Part shown: positions 23,301-32,827 of the stretch, piece by piece
How the letters are laid out: every line of letters starts with the position of its first letter
Numbering within the stretch: position 1 is the first letter of the stretch
Assembly: GCA_963970005.1 (NCBI GenBank)
Contig: CAXAMN010025628.1
Span: 248,001 to 312,000, forward strand
DNA length: 64,000 nt
Origin: Durusdinium trenchii
Lineage: Eukaryota; Sar; Dinophyceae; Suessiales; Symbiodiniaceae
Reading direction: 5' to 3'
Notes under the pieces: generated by a model
What the model saw: only the letters and a program-made list of their open reading frames with translations
Told to the model about the DNA's origin: nothing
The model's database searches: none
Translations under genes and position numbers: made by a program

Positions 23301-25105
23301 TATATATTATATATGATATATACATCATATTACTGCAGACCATTCGAGTTGTCCACGTGCTGATGGGCGCCAAGCCCCGCCCGCAGGCCATGTATAGCGG
23401 CGAAGTGGTGCTCCTTGGTTGCGGTCACGAGCGTTTTTTTCGATAGAACAACCTCTTGGTCGAGGCGATCAAGTGAAGAATCAACTGAATTAGTTGAAGT
23501 TGAATCAAAGGCGGATGGAAAAGACCTCTTCCAAAGTTTGCAGGGATGATGAAAGATGCATCATAACATGAGCACAGGATACAAGTGTCCAAAAAGTGCA
23601 GGCTTGCCCCAATGATCCTATACTAAACTACCCTACCCCCCAGTTGCACCACTGTAAATGGGCTTGGTTGGGGGACAAGCACCGGGTTCAAAGCCTGAGC
23701 GCCACAGAGGGAGCTCAGTTCCAAGCGATACGTTCCATTGGCAACAGTAAGAATTTGGCACGTTGCATTGCTTATTGTTTGTTATTGTTTGTTCAACTGC
23801 TGAAAGGACCATGAGCTGCACCCATTAGAGCAAACACAAATACAAGACATTGCCATTGGTTTGGCGTGGTCCATCTCCCAGTTCTTTTGCGGCATTGATG
23901 ATCAGTCGCAACATGGTTGCAACATGGTTGGGTGACGTCTGACTGACCAAGTTGCTTCCACAAGGTCCAAGGAGCTTTGCCCCTCGGAAGCTCCAGCGGC
24001 CCAGCGTGTCCTTTGCCCCGCCACTGATCCGTGTGAGACCTGTGACGGCCACTCGCTGGCAGCGACTCCGTGAAAACCGATGCGCCGAGAAAAAACGTCG
24101 TAAAAACCGAGTAGGAGAGTTGTTGGGGTGGAAAGCAGAGCGTTTTGGGAGGGAGAAGAGGCATTCCTTTCTTAGGGGCATTTCCTTGGAATAGGCTGTA
24201 AAGATTGGGAAGCCCTGGGGCATTTCAGGAGGACATGCCTCTTTGGAAGGAAAGCTCAACACGGCCGTGATTGAACAAACATGCTGCGCTTTGTCTCCCC
24301 ACAGCATGCAGCGGGCCTGTGTGGCACAGGTTTGTTTGTCAATTCTGATTTGTATATAACTCGTATGATTGCTAGCAGCTATATAGCACATAGGATTGGA
24401 GCAATTACATAGATGAACATACGGTAACTTGGGACTCATCCCCGCAACTCCTTACGATCTATCATCATATATACACCTCGAGCAGCTCGGAGGCTCCACT
24501 TCTATCGACTTGCAGGGACTGGGCTCGGATGCACTGGGCTGATGAAACCCCTCAGGCGAAAAGAAGCACCAGAGCAGAGCTCCCGACTTTCTGAGGCTTC
24601 GCCTGTGGTGATGATGCACTGCCCGTGCTTCCCCCTCCCTCATGTGAGGGCGGTACATGTGAAAGTGACATGGCTGCAAGGAACCTTTGGAAGACCCCCT
24701 TGAAGCCAACCAGAAGGCACGAGGATCATGAGGTTGAGGTTTGCCAAGTGTGACTCATTAGCCTGGAGAACAAGGAAGGAATCACGGACCTGTGTCTGCA
24801 AGAGCAAATGAAGTTACACAAATCTTTACAGCTACAGGCTACAGCCCACAGCAATCATTTGTTGTGCTTTTTGGCTCAGAAAGCAGCCCAAGACGGGCTC
24901 ACACAAGCATATGGCAGATGAAGATAAAGGAAGACGAGCACTTTGGCGGATCAGCCTACCAGCCTCGTATAGAGCGATTTTTTGCATTTTTTCTCTTTGC
25001 TGAAATTCCTTCGGTGCGGTTTCACCGCAGAGTTTTGTCATCATGTTCCGATGCATGCGCGACTCCAAGCAGACCGAGAAGGCTGAGAAGCTGAATGAAG
25101 CCTGA
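17259..25105 (+). CDS. TSP1-repeat adhesin-like gene C (multi-exon)
   Basis: Five TSP1-related units occur on the plus strand: 17259, 19281 with 19514, 20559, 22600 and 23965. They share the AG|GT or AG|GC phase 1 acceptor, except 23965. A Thr/Pro-rich linker exon lies at 17766 and a terminal exon at 25031-25105 encodes a short charged tail. TSP1 repeats with a hydrophobic anchor and short cytoplasmic tail are the architecture of apicomplexan TRAP/MIC2-type adhesins, and TSP1 proteins are known in dinoflagellates. No transmembrane exon was identified, so surface anchoring is inferred from the tail only. Missing halves of several repeats imply unfound exons or degeneration. Confidence 0.5.
17521..17584 (+). 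CDS. small candidate exon
   Basis: A cctccccag acceptor and an ATTCCAG|GTTG donor enclose 21 codons plus 1 base, reading QEPARVEDPEIVRTTPNIP. Plausible linker between TSP1 units; no motif. Confidence 0.4.
17766..17921 (+). CDS. exon: Cys cluster and Thr/Pro/Val linker
   Basis: The frame reads CSICRELSRAAKG, then a Thr/Pro/Val/Ala stretch (VAPTVVPTTAAPVTTQ), to TAG at 17919-17921. A GC-type donor at ACACAG|GCCCG (about 17870) could end the exon before the stop. The linker resembles those at 3.7 and 6.1 kb. Confidence 0.45.
   Translation, partial: CSICRELSRAAKGAATVPAVAPTVVPTTAAPVTTQARVLAAPGVERQFWPR
18259..18383 (+). CDS. candidate exon, unknown protein
   Basis: The frame VDLLIAPPGAPAGVHRRTG continues to HKLMTILVHLMTRQQ and ends at a CAACAG|GTCTG donor. 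Codon usage is strongly coding. The acceptor (cttggag) lacks a pyrimidine tract. It may belong to TSP1 gene C. Confidence 0.45.
18921..18995. repeat. dimer of a dispersed short repeat
   Basis: Two tandem copies of GCCAGGAGC-CCTAGTAGCGTCC, each followed by TTG and TCCTA, lie about 40 bases apart. A third copy is at 51610-51641. Confidence 0.75.
19281..19358 (+). CDS. exon: first half of a TSP1 repeat
   Basis: A ccaatccag acceptor and a GTCTAG|GTGGG donor enclose 78 bases, 2 plus 25 codons plus 1. The peptide has VVQERAVLCNDLVTGQQLAD and SSCL, matching the RxVxC...G.....SxC half of TSP1. It joins in phase to the exon at 19514. Confidence 0.7.
19514..19627 (+). CDS. exon: second half of a TSP1 repeat
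   Basis: A gtctccag|GC acceptor and a GAGCAGT|GTAAGG donor enclose 114 bases, 2 plus 37 codons plus 1. It begins LKPPTKRTICPATAPCVKAR, then an Arg-rich helix. Joined to 19281-19358 it gives a near-complete TSP1 core with four of the six conserved Cys. It is the clearest repeat in the window. Confidence 0.7.
20030..20260 (+). other. coding-like segment, frame unresolved
   Basis: After a gttttcttag acceptor, long open frames overlap; one reads GKVPQMFVSWNPTLLGDFAS, another is Arg/Ser-rich. The word AAGCGAAGCTGC occurs twice. It probably contains an exon of gene C, but I cannot choose the frame. Confidence 0.35.
20559..20672 (+). CDS. exon: second half of a divergent TSP1 repeat
   Basis: A catgtgccag|GC acceptor opens the phase 1 frame YALKKPEDLPTTCQQGSCEA, which keeps the KP...C...SC pattern, and continues to RGFCG. 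A TGTG|GTGTTT donor in phase 1 sets the end tentatively. Its first half was not found. Confidence 0.55.
20673..22599. other. presumed intron, nothing definite
   Basis: Contains AT-rich tracts near 21250-21350, a GA-rich tract at 21360-21395 and open frames at 21449-21652 and 21653-22012 without motifs. Confidence 0.35.
22600..22691 (+). CDS. exon: N-terminal half of a TSP1 repeat
   Basis: A cactctcctcagag|GT acceptor opens a phase 1 frame with ACSQSCGLPQQMQERSVTCQ. This is the CSxxCGxxxxxQxRxVxC signature of the TSP1 start. A GC-type donor at TGCCAG|GCGCG is likely. Unlike the copies at 5389 and 19281, no intron splits CSQSCG from RSVTC here. Confidence 0.65.
23965..24073 (+). CDS. exon: TSP1 close
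   Basis: After cttccacaag the frame reads ELCPSEAPAAQRVLCPATDP then C, repeating the CPATxPC close found at 5843 and 19514. A further Cys pair (ETCDG) follows before a TGA at 24071-24073. The true end is probably one of the GT sites near 24023-24034. Confidence 0.55.
24074..25030. other. presumed intron, nothing definite
   Basis: No hydrophobic segment that could be the expected transmembrane exon was recognised. A long pyrimidine run precedes the terminal exon. Confidence 0.35.
25031..25105 (+). CDS. terminal exon, short charged tail
   Basis: A T-rich run and a ggtttcaccgcag acceptor precede 25 codons including TGA at 25103-25105. The peptide begins SFVIMFRCMRDSKQ and ends with the helix TEKAEKLNEA. 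It reads like the inner edge of a membrane segment followed by a cytoplasmic tail. It is assigned to TSP1 gene C by position only. Confidence 0.55.
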   Translation, partial: SFVIMFRCMRDSKQTEKAEKLNEA

Positions 25106-25769
25106 CCCAAACACGAAGAGGGTTCACGGCGGGCAACGAGGTGAAAAACGTTGAAACATGTTGTAACACCATGGAAGTGAAATTATGGGCTCCTGGGCTA
25201 AAGAATGGGGTTGTTCCACCAAGCCGTGTTTCTTTTTTTTAAACCTATTTGTTTGGCGTGAAATGTCCAGGCATGATGGCCAGATATGGCCAGTCATAAT
25301 GATTTGCTCTGACTGCCATCCCGCGGAATCCTTGGAACTCACCTCAAGGACTATCCTCAAAAGATGACTCAGGAGGTCAGTGCTCGCATCACTCATCTAG
25401 CTGTTTCTTGGAATCATCGGATGAAACTAAGAACACCCACCTGGAATGATTCGCAACGGGTGTTCACCATGTGTGTCACGGAAGTCCATCGTCCGGATCC
25501 CCCACCCAGCTATCCTTTCAGCACCCAGCTATGGGTCCGACCGTGCCTGCAAGGAACGAACCGTATCCATATCCACCTCTTAAGACAGGAACCTGTGATC
25601 TTTGGATATCTTTGGACCTCCCAAATGCTAAGGCGTTATGGTCATGTTGGGTCATGTCTCTCGCATCATGACAATCTCTGATGGATGAACCACCCTCAAA
25701 ACATTTTGGGGAAAGCGCGCCACAGCGCTTGAACCACCATTGTGGTACAGGTCCCTGTACTACACATTA

Positions 25770-25810
25770 ACTATCATCATCATCATCATCATCATCATCA
25801 CCATCACCAC

Positions 25811-25858
<48 letters not shown>

Positions 25859-25915
25859 CGTCATCATCATCATCATCATCACCATCATCATCATCCAGCA
25901 GCAGCAGCAGCAGCC
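25770..25915. repeat. (CAT)n trinucleotide microsatellite with short (CAG)n
   Basis: About 40 CAT/CAC-type units followed by five CAG units. The poly-His and poly-Ile open frames over it are artefacts of the repeat. Confidence 0.9.
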
Positions 25916-26055
25916 GCCACCCTGTCCACGAAACATCAAGAAACCCTATGCCAGGCTGTTAAAAGGATCGGCCCCACTACATAGGTGGACCTTTCTTTTT
26001 TTTACCATGGCACACCTGAGAGAAGAAGAACTTGAACAAGTGTCCGCCTCACCAG

Positions 26056-27165
26056 GATCTGGAGGCATCACACCTCCTTCGTTCCCCGCCTTTATCCACC
26101 TCCTCGCCTTCCGAGGAGGCGATCAACGAGCTGCGGGACGGCCTCAAGGCGTTAACCACCGAGCTCCGCAATGGAGCGGGGAGCTCTGGGGCCAAGTTGA
26201 AGGGGAAGTCTTCCTCGATGAACGCCAGCACCTGGGACGAGGATGGGAGTGGAGGACGGCAGCGAGACCCACCGGACAGTGAGAAATATGCTATCTATAT
26301 TTCACACACACAGATATATATATATATATACATAGAGAGAGACCAACGTTCAATCACAGATGTTCACAGTGCTTTTCATGTGATGTTTTCAGGTTCGGCT
26401 GCCTGGCAGGGTGTTGATGACATTTTCTGCAATGTTCATCCTTTTCGGTGCCACCGAAGTGGCCATTGGCTGCGCCAAGGCTTCGTGTCCACGTCGATTC
26501 CCATCGGGAAGGACCTCGATGCCTGGCGAGGTCTTTTGCGACCAGAATGGCCTGCTCAACCAACAGAAGAATGTGTTTTGCATGGGTATGCGAAGTCACA
26601 GGATATCCAATCCATATTATATATATATAACGGGTTTTGGATTGTGTCAAAGAAAGAGATCGCCTCACAACCATCCACAAGCCATGATTCTGGATGTTTC
26701 CGGAAAAAAACGTGACTGCCTTAAGGAAGCGGCAGGACTCACACCAGCTGCCTTCTCGGAAGCTACACCCGGGTCTCGCTTGCCTTGTTTGTCCTCGCCA
26801 CCAGTGTTTCAAGTGCACTGCCATCGAGACTTGTCAATGACCTGCTGAACAAATACATGCCACCAATGCAACACAATGCTAAACTATCATATCCGAGTCA
26901 TGACCCGTTTTTGTTCAGTTTTGAACTCTGAAGAGAGACTTCACAAAGTGTTTTGGCAAGGGTTATCACGCGGCCAAAGATGTTAGGATACTCATCTCGC
27001 TTTGTGACCATCAACGTGACTAACGCCCAAACAGCCCCACCGTCCGCCAGGTCCGTATTGGCGGATCCCGCCAACGAGATCGTGGCACACGTTTGGCCTC
27101 AAGTTTCACATTGGGCCACGGAGTTCCTCTTGAAGGAGGCCGCTGGGTCCATCGTGGTCCGCTGA
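26056..27165 (+). CDS. three-exon 3' end of gene D, unknown protein
   Basis: Exon 26056-26278 (acceptor cctcaccag, donor GACA|GTGAGA) has 74 codons with a helix EEAINELRDGLKALTTELRN and a Ser/Gly-rich acidic region. Exon 26393-26585 (acceptor gttttcag, donor CATGG|GTATGC) reads AAWQGVDDIFCNVHPFRC, then WLRQGFVSTSIPIGKDLDAW. Exon 27051-27165 (acceptor gtccgccag) ends VSHWATEFLLKEAAGSIVVR and TGA. Exit and entry phases match at both joins (1 to 2 bases, 2 to 1 base). Upstream exons are not seen. No family is recognised; the C-terminal helix looks structured. Confidence 0.55.
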
Positions 27166-27329
27166 TTGGACCCGCGAGGACCGTTGGGGATGGCGAGGAC
27201 CGCCCTAGGACTGAGAATGATTGTGCTTGCTCCTTTACTGAGGTGTAGATGAATGTTGTTTTTACATGTTTCTTAATGTTTTTCCCAAACAGTCAGTGTG
27301 GACACACTTATGGTGGTGGCCTTCGACCC

Positions 27330-27750
27330 GCTCTAATTTCGTGACAGGTGCAGTGAATCGTGACTTTTGGACATGTGAATCTTGAAGTGCAGATTTCGTG
27401 GCAGGCGCAGCACTTTGTCAACCTGGAAGTGCAGATTTCGGGGCAGCCACAGCGCTTTGTGAACCTCAAAGTGCAGATTTCGTGGCAGGCGCAGCATTTT
27501 GTGAACCTCGAAGTGCAGATATCGTGGCAGGCACAGCACCTTGTGAACCTCGAAGTGCAGATTTCGTGGCAGGCGTAGCACTTTGCCAACCTCGAAGTGC
27601 AGTTTTCGCGGCAGGCGCAGCATTTTGTGAACCTCCAAGTGCAGACAGGCGTAGCACTTTGCCAACCTTGAAGTGCAGCTTTCGTGGCAGGCGCAGCATT
27701 TTGTGAACCTCGGAGTGCAGATTGTGTGGCAAGCGCAGCACTTTTTGCTC
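27330..27750. repeat. 42-base minisatellite, about nine copies
   Basis: The unit starts GTGCAGATTTCGTGGCAGGC and continues with GCAGCACTTTGTGAACCTCGAA. Because 42 is a multiple of three, one frame repeats VQISWQAQHFVNLE five times before a stop. One unit is shortened. A diverged copy of the family lies at 46.32-46.62 kb, and the flank GCAGTGAATCGTGACTTTTG also occurs at about 45407. Confidence 0.85.
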
Positions 27751-27840
27751 TCAGATGGTCGCCACTCTCACTCTCACTCACTCTGACTCACTCTCACTCA
27801 CACATGTCTCCACCTTCATCACCACCATCACCTCTTTGTA
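27751..27840. repeat. (CACTCT)n then CACCAT-rich tract
   Basis: Simple CACTCTCACT runs and a short caccaccatcacc stretch follow the minisatellite directly, as at 46.64 kb. Confidence 0.7.
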
Positions 27841-28134
27841 CCCCAACGCGTCTAGATCTCTAGACCTTCAGCTGCTACACCTCTAGGCCTCACACACACT
27901 GGTTGGGGTCTCTTGCCAGTCTTGCCAGGATATTTTTTCCGGGTGTTTTTGCTGCCGATCTAGGAGGTTGAACACCTGAACAGGAAGACAAAAGCAACAA
28001 CGACATAGAATGACCATGGCACACTGTAGATGAGTGGTAATTGACCCCTTTGACCATTTGAGATTGAAACCAACAACATTTCCAGTAGAAAAGGCAAAAC
28101 AGCAGAACCAAGCCGCTCACTTGAACTCTTGAGC

Positions 28135-28350
28135 CTAAGAAGGATCTTCCAAGTTTCGCCATGCCTGTTCCACCTCGTCCATCCGAGTTTCGACACCCAC
28201 GTCCTGCCCTGCGCTGCAGAGTCCCAGTCGCCAGGTAGGCCCGGCCATCCACAGCGCCTTACCGGAGAGTCTCAGTGGCGGCATCGATCCCGACCGATGC
28301 CACCTGGGCCATGAAGCCGTGAAGTTCTCCAGCATCAAGATCTTCGAGCC
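28135..28350 (-). CDS. 3' end of minus-strand gene E (two exons)
   Basis: Reading the minus strand, exon 28350-28263 has a cgtgtttctctgccag acceptor and a CTCCG|GTAAGG donor. It encodes 28 codons with EDLDAGELHGFMAQVASVG and ends in phase 2. Exon 28213-28135 follows after a ctgcag acceptor in the matching phase and reads DVGVETRMDEVEQAWRNLED, PS and stop. The intron is only 49 bases. Phases, splice sites and codon usage all agree, so this is the best-supported minus-strand gene here. No family is recognised. Upstream exons (higher coordinates) were not found. Confidence 0.7.
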   Translation of the reverse strand, partial: GSKILMLENFTASWPRWHRSGSMPPLRLSGKALWMAGPTWRLGLCSAGQDVGVETRMDEVEQAWRNLEDPS

Positions 28351-30307
28351 CTGGCAGAGAAACACGCGACAAAGGCAGCGAAAAAACGGGATTTCTGGTT
28401 GGGAGGGATGTGAAACAGCTAACCTGGAACAGGAAGGGTACCACATAGTTAACACACATACTCATTTTCGAGAAGGGCCTTCTTCAAGCTCTGTATGTAT
28501 ATATGTATAGTTACTTATATAGTTATAATTAGTTATATAAATAAATAAATATATAAATAAATAAATATAAAAAAAAATATATTAATGCCTCGAAAGGTGT
28601 GTGAACACTTTTTTGTGCGAAGGCCGTCTTTGGACATAATTTTTCGTATGGGCACTTTAATTAACGAATTAACGTATTTTGCTGCATGGAAAAAACATTA
28701 CCGTACGAAAGCGTACCCATATGAAACCCAAACTTTATCAAGGTTTTATTGACAAAACCAAAACATATTGATAAAACCCAATCAAACCCAATATTCGGAG
28801 GAATTCCAGCCGTATTTGTCCATTTGACAAAAAAAGGCCGGATCCACGGATTTTTTTGTGCGAACGTGTTTGAACAAAAAACAAACACATTTGGATTCCC
28901 TGGCCACGAGGGTAGCACCCAGAGGCAGTTTAAAATGTTAAATCAAGCGTTCCTTGCGAGAGCCCCACCTTGGGTCATGGTATTGGTGTGTATTTCGATA
29001 GGGAGGCCCCCTGGCCCTGGCAGGGTAAGTCTATCATCCTGGGATGCCAGGAGGTGGAACTGGGGGGCCTCCCTACTCTATCCAAAGCATCTCCAATAAG
29101 CAATATTTGTCACAAAAAGTGCAACATCGCATGTGGGACGAGGGGTGGATAGAGCCGATCTTGGAGCAAAAGGTTGAGGTTAGCCACATCCGTCCTCAAG
29201 CGAAGCAAGTTGAAGGTTTGGACGGCGCACCCTTAGATCATCATCATTGAGGTTTTCAACAACTGCCTGAGAGGTGCATAGTGGCATAGTAGACACCGTG
29301 TGCTTCATGTTTGCGTTTTCATATTAATTTCATATGCTATTTAAGTTTGGAAGATGATATTGTCCTGCGTTGTTTTTGTGTTTCCACGGCTTGCCATTTT
29401 GCACTTGCGTTTGCCAGTGCCGAGCGGCCAAGCATGACCATCAAAGGGCGAGGGTTTCGAGCGCCTCGAGTGTAGACTTTGATCTAAAGGCCAAGTTTGG
29501 GAGAGGTTTTCAGATTTCTTCGGGAATGGATCAGGGTTCAGATATGTTCACACCGCATTTTTGACACCCCCATAAGTTAAGTTATGGAACATCCGGCCCA
29601 GTGGAAAACCCTCCGCCTCCCCCCAATGTGTTTTTCTATGTTTTTCTAATCCTCTTCATCCCTGTTGACATGGAACATCTCATCATGGAACTCCGGGAGC
29701 ACTACCTGGGCTTTGTACCTAGCGAAGAGGCCTATTATAGGCCTATCCAAAACTCTCTGACTCTGATAGCAGAAACGACTTATTTGGATCGGTCTGTCCT
29801 ATTACCATCTATTACCTGTAACAGTCGGTAAGCGAGAACACGGCTATTTTTGAACAAGGCCTGCAACCTAATCATCATCTGTTACTGATAATGGGATGGG
29901 CCCAAACTATTTGTATCTATGTTTTTATTTACTGGGAGGGTTTTGGAGGCCTGGTAGGTAGCAAGCCAGGGCAGCAAAAGATTAAGTTATGTATTGATTA
30001 TCATGTATCACTGGGCTTGCTCCCCTGGTTGATTCAAGTTCTAATACGTATCCGTGCGGGCGATGATCCAATGTCGCACGTACCGAGCGTAGACTCGTAG
30101 ACCGAGCGTGTCAACGCCGAGGACCGGAAGGAACGGACGCCCAATGGCTTCTGCGACAACATCGTGTTCCGTTGCCGCAGCCCGTCCGCTCGGGCACCGA
30201 AAGCGCGTGGGTCCACGCGTGGACGACGACGCAGGTCCGGGGTGATGCATGCAGTGAGTGCCGCGCCCCTTGCGGCTCGAGCGGAGGTTTTTCCCCCATC
30301 CGATGCC
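28351..30307. other. divergent intergenic region, upstream exons of gene E not found
   Basis: Between the minus-strand gene E and the plus-strand ferredoxin fusion. It holds an AT-rich (AAAT)n-like tract at about 28530-28585 and a dispersed repeat copy at 29041-29090. Any promoters of both genes should lie here, but no motif was recognised. Confidence 0.4.
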
Positions 30308-32457
30308 ATGGCTGAGATTTTGGTGTGCCAGGCGAACTCCTGTCGTCAGGGTGGCTCTCAAGCAGTGCTGCTGGAGATTGAGGAACTGGCCAAGGCCCTC
30401 AACTGCAGCTTGTTGGTTTCAAGAGTGTGGAAGATGTATGACAGTTTTTTGTTGTTTAGTTTGCGTTTGTGCCCGGGATGCCCAATCCGCATGTTAAAGC
30501 CTTTTGATTCCTTTTGGTTGTTGACATGGATCGGCATGGTCAATTACTTGTTTCTAGAGGTCGATGATCCATTCTGCATGTCCAGCTGCATGAGTGCTTC
30601 TATAGAGATTTGGCTGTGGCTAAAATATTATAACCCAGGGGTCCGCAGGTTTCAGTCATGTTTGAAGGGAGGGTCAACAAGGTGTGTTTGAAATACTAAA
30701 TATTAATCTCACATAACAAAAAGGGAGGCTTACTGTATATGGATTTACTGTATTTAACTGATCAACTGTCAACATATAGTAGTATATAAAGTATATACCT
30801 ATGTATATATATATATATGTTATATAATAGACATTTGATGTCGTGTGTGTGCGCGGGCTTCCCAGGCACGGTAAAGCCTGTGGGTTGCCTTGGAGCTTGC
30901 GATCAAGCACCCGCCGCCCTGGTTTTGAAGGCCGGCAGGGAGCGGATTTGCACGCGCATTAAATCTGTGGCTTGGTTTGCCTTAATTGATCTTAATTGGT
31001 TTTACCTTTTACATCCTTTTACTGAACCCCCTTCCAGGGAATCTGAAGAGAAGAAACCGTGTTTTTCCAGGTTCCTCAAGCAAATCAAGGTGGAGAAAAG
31101 TGCGGAGGTGGTGCAACATGCCACGGGAAGGACTTTGGATTTGCGTGACCCTGACATGTTGCAGCGTTTCACCTCGGTTCGGCGGGTGCGTATTCGCCAG
31201 CAGGCATGTCAGGAGAGCAAGTGGAATGCAGCCTTGGCCGGCATCAGTGAAGAAATTGCACAATCGAGCGGGATGCGGCGGTGGCAGCTGCGGATTGAGT
31301 ATGGACAGTTGCTGCGGAGGGCTGGTCTCTTCGAAGAGGCCATGACAGAAGTCAGCGAAGTGCACAAAGCCTTCCCCACAAGCATCGAAGTCTTGATGGA
31401 GTTTGCCCAGATCTTGAGCAAGTTGGGTCGAGTGGAGCACATCACTGATCTCGAGGCTCACGTGAGGAGCATTTGTTGTGACCCTGAGGATGTCCGCTTG
31501 GAGATGGAGCTCATCTTGCGATTGGGCCGCCTGAAAGCTGAGGCGGTGGAGGTGACAGAGACACCGATCGATGTGAGGGAGCCCCGGATTGAAGGCTATG
31601 CCATTTGGTCCTTGCGGGACGTGACGCTGGTGTCGAAGCATTCGGCCATCTATCATTTCGTGTCCAAAGACCGGCAGCGAGGCACGCCCAATCCACGAGG
31701 ACGTGGAAGGACCGTATGGCCTAAAACCTGGCACGTCACCTTGCTGGCGAGGCTTGGTGCGAACTCCGAGGGCCCTTTGCCTTGGATCGAGCGCGACTAC
31801 ACGCCCATCAGTACAGCCAAGGAGTGGGAGCAGGGGCAATGTGACATATTGATCAAGATCTACAATGATGGTCAGGCAACTTCATGGCTGCAGCAACAGC
31901 CGCTGGGCATCAGAATTTGGTTCTCACAGCCCGTGAAGACCTTGTCAGTTCCGAGCCTTCTGCCGGATTTGGACCAAGCACCCTTCCGGCCAGCCAGCTA
32001 TCTTCTTTTGCTGGCAGGCACTGGCATTGTGGCAGCTGCGCAGGTCTTGCACCACGCCGAGAGGGGCAAGTGCTTTGGCAGCTCCCCCACCATCAATTCT
32101 CCCATCCGGCTCGTGCATTCATGCCGTTCAGACGATGTGCTCATGTCGTTTGAGCTGCTTGACTGGTGCACCAAAGGCTTATTGAAGAGCTGGACCCTCC
32201 TGCTCACAGAAGCAGAGGCTGGAATGACTCCCTTTCCGGATGTGCAAGATGCAGACTTGACAAATTGTGCTTCGACTCCAAATGTGGCCATTTTGCGATC
32301 GAGGGTATCGTGCGAACTCATCCGCAAAGAGCTGAATTTTTGCCCAAGACCCTGCAGGGTCCTTGTCTCAGGCCCCGCTGGCTTCAATGCTGCGTGCCAG
32401 AGCATGCTGAGGGAGGTTGGTTTTGAGAGCGATGCTGTGACCATTTTGAGTGCCTAA
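30308..32457 (+). CDS. ferredoxin / NAD(P)H-FAD oxidoreductase fusion
   Basis: Start ATG at 30308 sits in a GCCATGGCT context; an in-frame ATG at 30245 would add 21 residues. Exon 1 (to about 30402) encodes LVCQANSCRQGGSQAV. Exon 2 begins at 30865 after gcttcccag with KPVGCLGACDQAPAALV. Together they give the C-x4-C and C-x3-C ligands of the thioredoxin-like [2Fe-2S] ferredoxin/NuoE fold. From 31036 a long exon encodes a helical, TPR-like middle (about 31250-31550), then a reductase module. That module has RDYTPIS (flavin contact), GQATSWL, the nucleotide-binding LLLAGTGIVAAA and VLVSGPAGF, and ends VTILSA at TAA. This matches ferredoxin-NADP/cytochrome b5 reductase folds. Exon joins are approximate; the donor after CTRI is unclear. 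The predicted role is electron transfer between NAD(P)H, FAD and an iron-sulfur centre. Substrate and compartment are unknown. Confidence 0.8.
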
Positions 32458-32795
32458 AGAGCCTAAGGGGCATACGACTCCCTGCCCTGCTGCATGTTGA
32501 CATCATCCATGTTGATGCGGGTCCAATGTCTCCAGATATTTTCTCTCAATGTCTCCAGATGTGATGTTGCGGAAGTAAAAGACTCTCTTCATGAGAAACT
32601 TGCACCTTTGGACCCCACGGCTTTTGAGGCCCATGTACAGTGAAGCATCCAATCCACGGAGGGGTGTCTCTTGGTGGTAATATTTAGTATCTTTATTCAT
32701 TTCCGTACCATGCAGCTGCATACAAGGTGTACAAGAAAAGAGCGTTCTTTTGATCTCGCTGCCTTGGAGGCCAGGGTGGGTGAGCGGAGAGTAGA

Positions 32796-32827
<32 letters not shown>

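Noticed and set aside
25742-25984. Poly-His open frame
   Set aside because: An artefact of the (CAT)n microsatellite.
27308-27781. 157-residue minus-strand repetitive frame
   Set aside because: Explained by the 42-base minisatellite; no start, splice sites or domain.
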